From NCBI RefSeq assembly GCF_000485595.1, contig NW_014578308.1, positions 66,596 through 88,837 of the forward strand: 22,242 nt of DNA, in the 5' to 3' direction. The position numbers and the translations under genes are program-made. The notes beneath the pieces are model-generated. The model did not search any database and had not been told where the DNA came from. It worked only from the letters and a program-made list of their open reading frames with translations. This document shows, piece after piece, positions 17,171 to 22,242 of the stretch (position 1 is the first letter of the stretch; the number at the start of each line of letters is the position of its first letter). The stretch is from Priapulus caudatus (Eukaryota; Priapulida; Priapulimorpha; Priapulimorphida; Priapulidae).

Positions 17171-18552
17171 GATGGTCTGTAGTTTTAGAAGATAACAATA
17201 AAGACTTTGTTCTAAATAAGAAATATCGGCGGCTAAATAAGAGTTCTTAACTAGTCAGTCAAAGGGCCTGTTGGGGGTCCATTATGGAGAGCTTCCAATT
17301 GAAATGGCCCATGAAATTGTCAAGTGGAATTGTGTTTTTCGGAACCCCAAAGAAAATGTCTCCCTCTTACATGCACCTCTTCCCTGATCAATCACGCATT
17401 CAGGCGTAAACAATAACAGAGATGAAATTGTGTTGATTTTATGGCTCTTGACGCACGTGCATTGACGTACAAGACTGATAAAAGCACAGGCACTTGGAAC
17501 GTCTCAATAAAAATAAATCTTCACACAATTTTTCACAATGATCGACCGCCTGTGTGCAAAATAGGTGAACGTATGTGAAACATATACGGTTAGTACTTAC
17601 TGTGACATATCCGTGACTAACTGACACCACTAAATTGGTAAAATGTTTCATGCACCTTAAAAAATGCTGAGAAATTACGAGGTTATCATCGCAGAACTCC
17701 CGTCAACGCCCATCCTGATGTCACAAAGCTATATGTAAACAAACACGCGTGTTGCGAAGTGCCTACCTCCGATATTCGTTTCGAGGCCCACTAAGTCAAG
17801 CATAAAGCGCGCGGGCAAGACGTCACACACACAGCTACGTTCATTCGCTAAAACAATCTAGCGCGGTTAACGATTTTCGGAATTATTTAATTTTAAGAAA
17901 AACTTCAATGTTTAATGAATGACGCACTCGTTCACTTTCGAAAGCGGGTAAAAATGCCTAATTTTTCAACTTCGGTGCGAAATGCATCGGCCGGGCCTTT
18001 CATTATTTACGAAAAGCAAACAGTCTCGCCAAACACCTACACGCAGTAACGGGTCACGTCGTTGACGCCCCATTCATGCCCATCAACAAAGAAGGCGGGG
18101 CTTATTCTAATTACGGAAATGGGAAAATGCAACAGAAGGACGTAGCGCAGTGCGCTAAACAGCGTGTTATTTTCGTATTTGTGCCAAACTCTATCGTAGG
18201 AAACCGTTCTAGCCTAGCAGAATTCCCTAGTTCCTGAGATCGGCGATTTAGTGGTCCATTGGATCCTCATATTTAAAAGTATAATACCCTGATGCGGCGT
18301 AGGCTGTGATTAGAAGACACAAAGTGTCAATCCTCGGCGCGCCTCGGCATCACGGCCGCATCACGTCTAGCGTTCTATTGCTAGCCGATTATATGTGCAG
18401 TTGTTATCTCGTACAACTCAATCAAATCTCGAACCAGGCCTACTTGTAAACATCGACGGCTACACAGGACATTCGTAAATCTTCTAGATGTTGGCGTAGA
18501 AACGCAGTTTAAACACCAAAACACACAATTCTTGCGATTCGGCATGCATGTC
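17171..18552. other. Intergenic, one recurrent motif, no gene recognised
   Basis: Mostly unique AT-rich sequence with no ORF I can support. At 17485-17510 it contains GGCACTTGGAACGTCTCAA followed by TAAAAAT, a copy of the outer-arm word of the 16144-16485 element. Confidence 0.45.
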
Positions 18553-18760
18553 CACAGGCACTTGGAGCGTTTCAATAAAATAGAATGCTAAATAAATACG
18601 AAGTCTATTTACTACCAAAGTCTTAATGTTTCTCTAGGCCTACTCTCTTTCACCTATTATTGCCGACAATTTCCTGTAAATTTCGTACAAATGCTCATCT
18701 GCTACACACGCTGGCTGCCGCACGCTAGCTGCTGCACACTGACACAAAACTATATATTTA
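18553..18760 (+). repeat. Longer relative of the 16144-16485 arm
   Basis: GGCACTTGGAGCGTTTCAA (18558-18576) is followed about 160 bases later by GCACACTGACACAAAACTAT (18734-18753). These are the outer and inner words of the 72-base arm at 16157-16228, in the same order but farther apart. A shared repeat family is inferred. Confidence 0.5.
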
Positions 18761-18900
18761 TGACTAGGACTATATAACTTATTATTTATTCAAAGTCCAA
18801 ACTACATTCAAAACTTCTTCCCAGCGACGTGATGAATTATTCTGTTATATATTATATTCTTTATGTATTTCACACACAAGCACGGTGGGTCGATCACCAC
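18761..18900. other. AT-rich intergenic sequence
   Basis: Low-complexity TATA/TTATT-rich stretch without further structure. Confidence 0.5.
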
Positions 18901-18905
18901 GGCTA

Positions 18906-19181
18906 CAGGGCCGTAGCCTGCGGGCGGGGGGGGGGAAGGGGGCAGCTGCCCCCTACATTTTGGAGAAAAAAAAAGTTCTACTAAAAGAGAATTGTCCTAG
19001 TCAGAATGAAGGCTGTACATGCACTCAAAAGTGCCTCAAATACCATCTCCTGCTATCTACATTTTTATTTTTTTTGTGGGAGGACCACCAGACCCCCCAC
19101 GTGTTTCTCACCCCCTCTTTGAAATCCTGGATCCGCCACTGCCCTCCCCCCCTAAGATTTTGCTCAGCCTATACGGCCCTG
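18906..19181 (+). mobile_element. Small TIR transposon with GGCTA target duplication
   Basis: Ends CAGGGCCGTAGCCTG (18906-18920) and CAGCCTATACGGCCCTG (19165-19181) are inverted repeats apart from a TA insertion. GGCTA flanks both ends (18901-18905, 19182-19186). The interior (G-run, CTGCCCCC, GTCAGAATGAAGGCTGTACAT, ATCCTGGATCCGCCACTGCC) is a diverged copy of the element at 184-440, in the opposite sense. It is an independent insertion, since flanks differ. The 5-bp duplication and CAGGG ends recall hAT-like elements, but class is uncertain. Confidence 0.8.
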
Positions 19182-19186
19182 GGCTA

Positions 19187-19721
19187 CATCAATTGGTCCT
19201 TAAATCTGCAGTTATTTAGCATGAATATAGTGAATGTTGTGTATGTGCCAAAACTCTCTGGGTATTTTAATTCGTTGTCTGTCATACTTTAACTTATTCC
19301 GGGCTGCCAGAATTTTTCTCTATCTGAAGGCTCTGATGCCTGCTGCCTATAGACGCCCTCTACCGGTGGAAACACTTCTAATCACCAATAGCGAACGCTC
19401 CATTTTTTTGTATGCCCTAAAACCTTTAAATAAGAAATTGTGTCGCAGACAGGACTAAAAATATAACATCGTTCAAAACATGTATGAGTTTACAAACATG
19501 ACAGAACCCGACTATATACGACACAAAAATCGATTGCAGGTGTTCTGAAATTTCGATCGCGATGGAGTGCTGAATCGATCGCTCCCCATCGCTGTCTGAG
19601 TGGTGACAAGATTCAAACAGTTTTATTTGTGCATATGACATACATAAATACACTGGCGGCAAGAACAAGTCGGCACCTGCAGCTACAGCACACACGCGGC
19701 CATTGACTATATATAACAACA
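19187..19721. other. Intergenic, no gene recognised
   Basis: No repeat or domain recognised. The largest frame (19426-19773, minus) crosses into the duplicated repeat and has no convincing protein signature. Confidence 0.5.
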
Positions 19722-20417
19722 TGGAAGCCCTAGGCACCGTTAAGCAATCACGGGCTCTATTTACCTCCGCCAAGGGGTTGGCAGGAGATTATGTTTTCAC
19801 CGGCGTGTGTTTGACTGTTTGTTTGTGGGTTTGTGGGTTTGTTTGTGTTTCTTTTTGTTTGTTTCTCGAGCACGCACACACATGCGTATATACAAACACA
19901 CGCGCGCACACACCCACACACTCGCGCACGCAAAAATACATACGCCCCTGCTAGTACCGATAGACGCGCATACACGCATACACATGCACACACACACACA
20001 TGCACATGCACATGCACATACACATGCATGTACGCATACACACGCGAGCACTCACGCACGCACACACACGCGCGCACATACACACACGCACTCACGCACG
20101 AACACGCGCACTAGCGCAAGTACAGCACACGCGCACTAGCGCAAGTACAGCACACACACACTCACACACTCACGCACGTACGCACTCACACTCACACTCA
20201 CGCACACACGCGTAGGCAGGTCTAGGACCCCGGGCCTGAGCGTTAATTCGTTGTTCCGCAGGTGGGACTGCTGGCCGTACAAATCGCTAAGCTGCGAGGT
20301 CTGAATGTCATCGGCTCTGCGGGTACGGCTGAAGGTATAGAGCTGGTACGAAAGTGCGGCGCAGACCACGTCGTTAACCACAGAGACGCAGACTCGGCAG
20401 ACAAGATCCTGGTATGT
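19722..20417 (+). repeat. Direct copy of 10561-11189 (intron end plus exon plus donor)
   Basis: Similarity begins abruptly at TGGAAGCCCTAGG and runs through the dispersed repeat head, the CA/CGCA array and the exon, up to GTATGT at 20412-20417. The next base onward is inverted sequence. The exon itself is cleaner than the in-order copy; the CA array differs in length. Confidence 0.88.
20262..20411 (+). CDS. Intact duplicate of the fourth visible CRYZ-like exon
   Basis: Acceptor TTGTTCCGCAG (ending 20261) and donor GTATGT (20412) frame 150 bases, phase 0: VGLLAVQIAKLRGLNVIGSA, then GTAEGIELVRKCGADHVVNH and RDADSADKIL. This is the cofactor-binding helix and strand with the conserved G-A-V-NH-R-D segment of zeta-crystallin (human QNGAHEVFNHREVNYIDKI). 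It shows what the broken 11033-11183 exon should read. It is 6 kb downstream of the terminal exon. No exon for the preceding segment is found between 14269 and 19721, so a complete second gene is not present here. Confidence 0.88.
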
Positions 20418-20666
20418 TCGTAGCAACGGCTAAATCATTATTTAAACATCGGAACAGGAGTAACACATAATATTGATATTAGCCGATAATGAACTAGGCA
20501 ATGATTTAATTAGCGCAATGAATTCGTGAATTAATTCATTAATAACTAATTTAAAAAATAATGGATTATTTTAAACATTATATATTCCGGAACAAAGACG
20601 GACAAAGCAAAGTAAATGACTTAGTGAATAGATCGTTACGGACCAGCAAGAACAGACGATACGTAC

Positions 20667-20763
20667 CAGAAGAGTTCCACCTTCTTAAGTATCTTTTGTC
20701 TTTGACGGCGTTTACACTGGCACCAGCTCAAAGATGACATCACACCGCCCCTTTTGTTATAGC
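20667..20763 (-). pseudogene. Inverted, frame-broken copy of the fifth visible CRYZ-like exon
   Basis: On the minus strand it has acceptor GTTGCAG and donor GTACGT like its sisters at 707-808 and 12419-12521, but is 97 instead of 102 bases. All five missing bases fall in runs of two or three identical bases (GGCC, GTTG, GTGGCC, GACCA, GAAAGG). Such pure homopolymer contraction is typical of long-read error. A pseudogene is the alternative. Confidence 0.82.
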
Positions 20764-21027
20764 CTGCAACCAATCATTCATACAATCAATTCAATCAATC
20801 AATCAATCATCAATCAATCAATCATCAATCAGTTCTCATTATAATCAAGGTGAGAACGCCTAGCCGCGCTGCTTTTATAGATAGTGGTGTGCGTGTGTTT
20901 GTGTGTATGTGTTGAGCGCGCGCGTGTGTGTGTGTGCGGTTTACAAAATGACATAAACGTGACGAAAATAATAGTTGCAATGTCTGATAGAATCAATTAA
21001 TTAGCTGGTCGCGGGTAGAACCGACTA

Positions 21028-21285
21028 GTGCCGTAGCCTGCAGGGGGCAAGGGGGCGGCTGCCTCCCTAGATTTTGGAACCGAAAAAAAAGTTCAACTAA
21101 AAGAATTGTCGTAGTCAGAATGAAGGCTGTACATGTACTTAAAAGTGTCTGCAAATACCAATCTTCATGGCAAATCTATCATTTCAAAATTTTCTGCGGG
21201 GAGAACCCCAGACCCCAATACTATTCTATCACCGCCTCCTGAAATGTGATCCGCAACTGCCTTCCCCCCCAGGGCCTTCATCCTG
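21028..21285 (+). mobile_element. Small transposon carried within the inverted copy
   Basis: Reverse of the 11888-12144 element, starting GTGCCGTAGCCTGCAGG and ending CATCCTG. It is noisier than the other copies. Confidence 0.55.
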
Positions 21286-21369
21286 TAGTCGCATCTATAA
21301 TTGATTGTGTTCTATCTCAAATTAACTATCATTATTTATATTGCTCTCATTATATGTCTTCTCTATAAT

Positions 21370-21950
21370 CACACCGCTCGCTCATCTCATCCTCTCTTTC
21401 TCTCTCATCTCTCTCTTTCTTCTCTCTCTCTCTACGTCTCTTCTCTACGTCGCTTCTCTCTCTCTCCTCTCTCGGCTCGCGTCTATGTCCTGTCTCTGTC
21501 TCTGTCTGTGTCTCTCATCTCATCTCTGCTCTTTCTCTCTTCTCTCTCTCTCTCTTACTTTCTCTGCTTTCTCTCTCTCATGCTCTCTCTCTCGGCCGCT
21601 CTCTCTCTCTCTCTCTCTCTCTTAGCTCTCTCCTCTCTTTCTCGCTCTCGTCTCCTCTCTCTCTGTCTCTTGTCTCTGCTCTCTGTCCTGCTGTTCTCTG
21701 GTCTCGTCTCTCTCACCCTTTCGCTCCTTTCTCCTCTCTCTCGTCTGCTCTCTTCTCCTCTCCTCTCTCTCTCTCTCTTGTCTCTGTCTCTGTCTCTTTG
21801 CCTGCTTGGCCTCTGCTCTTCTGTCTCTGTTCTCCCCTCGTCTTCTGCTCTCTCGCTCTCGTCTCTCTCTCTCTCTCTCTCTCTCACTCTCTCATGCCTC
21901 TCTCTCTCTCTGTCTTTCTCTTGTGTCACTTTCTCTATTCTTTCATGCTC
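21370..21950. repeat. (CT)n-rich array
   Basis: Reverse counterpart of the GA array at 11390-11770, but longer. The Ser/Leu-rich frame at 21301-22041 is a translation of this array and of the following GT array, not a gene. Confidence 0.92.
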
Positions 21951-21970
21951 TGTCTGCCATCCGTTCGGCT

Positions 21971-22073
21971 TGGGTGTGTGTGGTGTGTGTGTGTGTGTGT
22001 GGGGTGTGTGGTGTGTGTGTGTGTGTGCGTGGTGTGTGTGATGTGTGTGCGTGTAGTGCTGTGTGGTGTGTGC

Positions 22074-22107
<34 letters not shown>

Positions 22108-22135
22108 ATGTGGGTGTGTGCTGTGCTGTGTCGCT
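21971..22135. repeat. (GT)n-rich array
   Basis: Reverse counterpart of the CACACCACA run at 11278-11320, expanded several-fold relative to it. Confidence 0.9.
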
Positions 22136-22242
22136 GTGGTCGCGGCGCGCTGTGTGCGCTATCTACGAAACATAGCTAATATATAAACAATATATAATAT
22201 ATGCAATATAATAAGGTAAAAGTAGTTATATGCAATATAGAC

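Larger units (their letters stand above)
20418..22242 (-). repeat. Inverted copy of about 11190-12769
   Basis: From TCGTAGCAACGGC onward the sequence is the reverse complement of the 12769-11190 block: AT-rich intron, exon, TGAT array, CA array, small transposon, GA array (as CT), CA run (as GT), TA-rich end. The last 13 bases (ATGCAATATAGAC) match the reverse of 11190 onward. Indels are frequent, especially in homopolymers. Confidence 0.87.

Noticed and set aside
21301-22041. 246-residue hydrophobic open frame, the longest in the window
   Set aside because: It runs through CT and GT arrays inside an inverted duplicate; the Ser/Leu and Cys/Val composition is microsatellite coding.
14269-22242. 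Complete second CRYZ-like gene downstream
   Set aside because: Only two exon copies are present, one inverted. No copies of the exons at 1568, 8250, 10202, 13620 or 14077 are found there.

Overview
This window is eukaryotic, and most likely from a marine invertebrate animal. It holds one interrupted gene with GT-AG introns of about 0.35 to 6.5 kb. The introns are packed with microsatellites, short inverted-repeat transposons and an LTR retrotransposon. There are no bacterial operons, Shine-Dalgarno sites or long prokaryotic ORFs. The species cannot be fixed from the sequence alone.

The only gene I can support is a zeta-crystallin/quinone oxidoreductase-like (CRYZ-type) medium-chain dehydrogenase/reductase on the + strand. 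Seven consecutive exons lie at 1568-1738, 8250-8413, 10202-10255, 11033-11183, 12419-12521, 13620-13724 and 14077-14268 (stop codon 14266-14268). The exon or exons encoding the first ~30 residues are not seen and probably lie upstream of the window. Three in-order exons (10202-10255, 11033-11183, 12419-12521) carry small indels that break the frame.

Pieces of the gene recur out of order. Segment 1-1437 is a direct copy of about 11690-13154 and carries an intact copy of the 12419-12521 exon. Segment 19722-20417 is a direct copy of about 10561-11189 and carries an intact copy of the 11033-11183 exon. Segment 20418-22242 is an inverted copy of about 11190-12769. The copies differ largely by small indels, several of them homopolymer contractions. 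This fits noisy long-read sequence or unresolved haplotypes at least as well as a real partial tandem duplication with an inversion.

Layout: 1-1437 duplicated segment; 1568-1738 first visible exon; 1739-8249 intron holding a degenerate minus-strand LTR retrotransposon (2074-8067, CATG target duplication, tRNA-His-like primer site) whose left LTR contains a separate solo LTR (2717-3756, ATAC duplication); 8250-8413 exon; 8414-10201 intron with a 503-bp terminal-inverted-repeat element and a ~660-bp GC-rich degenerate repeat with 10-bp periodicity; 10202-14268 remaining exons, with nested small DNA transposons in the 12522-13619 intron; 14269-19721 gene-poor downstream DNA with foldback elements, a tRNA-like SINE head, a GGGAT-type microsatellite and further small transposons; 19722-22242 partial duplicated and inverted gene segment.

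I found no new multi-gene system. The points most worth a second look are the rearranged exon copies, the nested transposons with readable target duplications, the 10-bp periodic intronic repeat, and a recurrent ~20-nt motif tied to an inverted-repeat element at 16144-16485.
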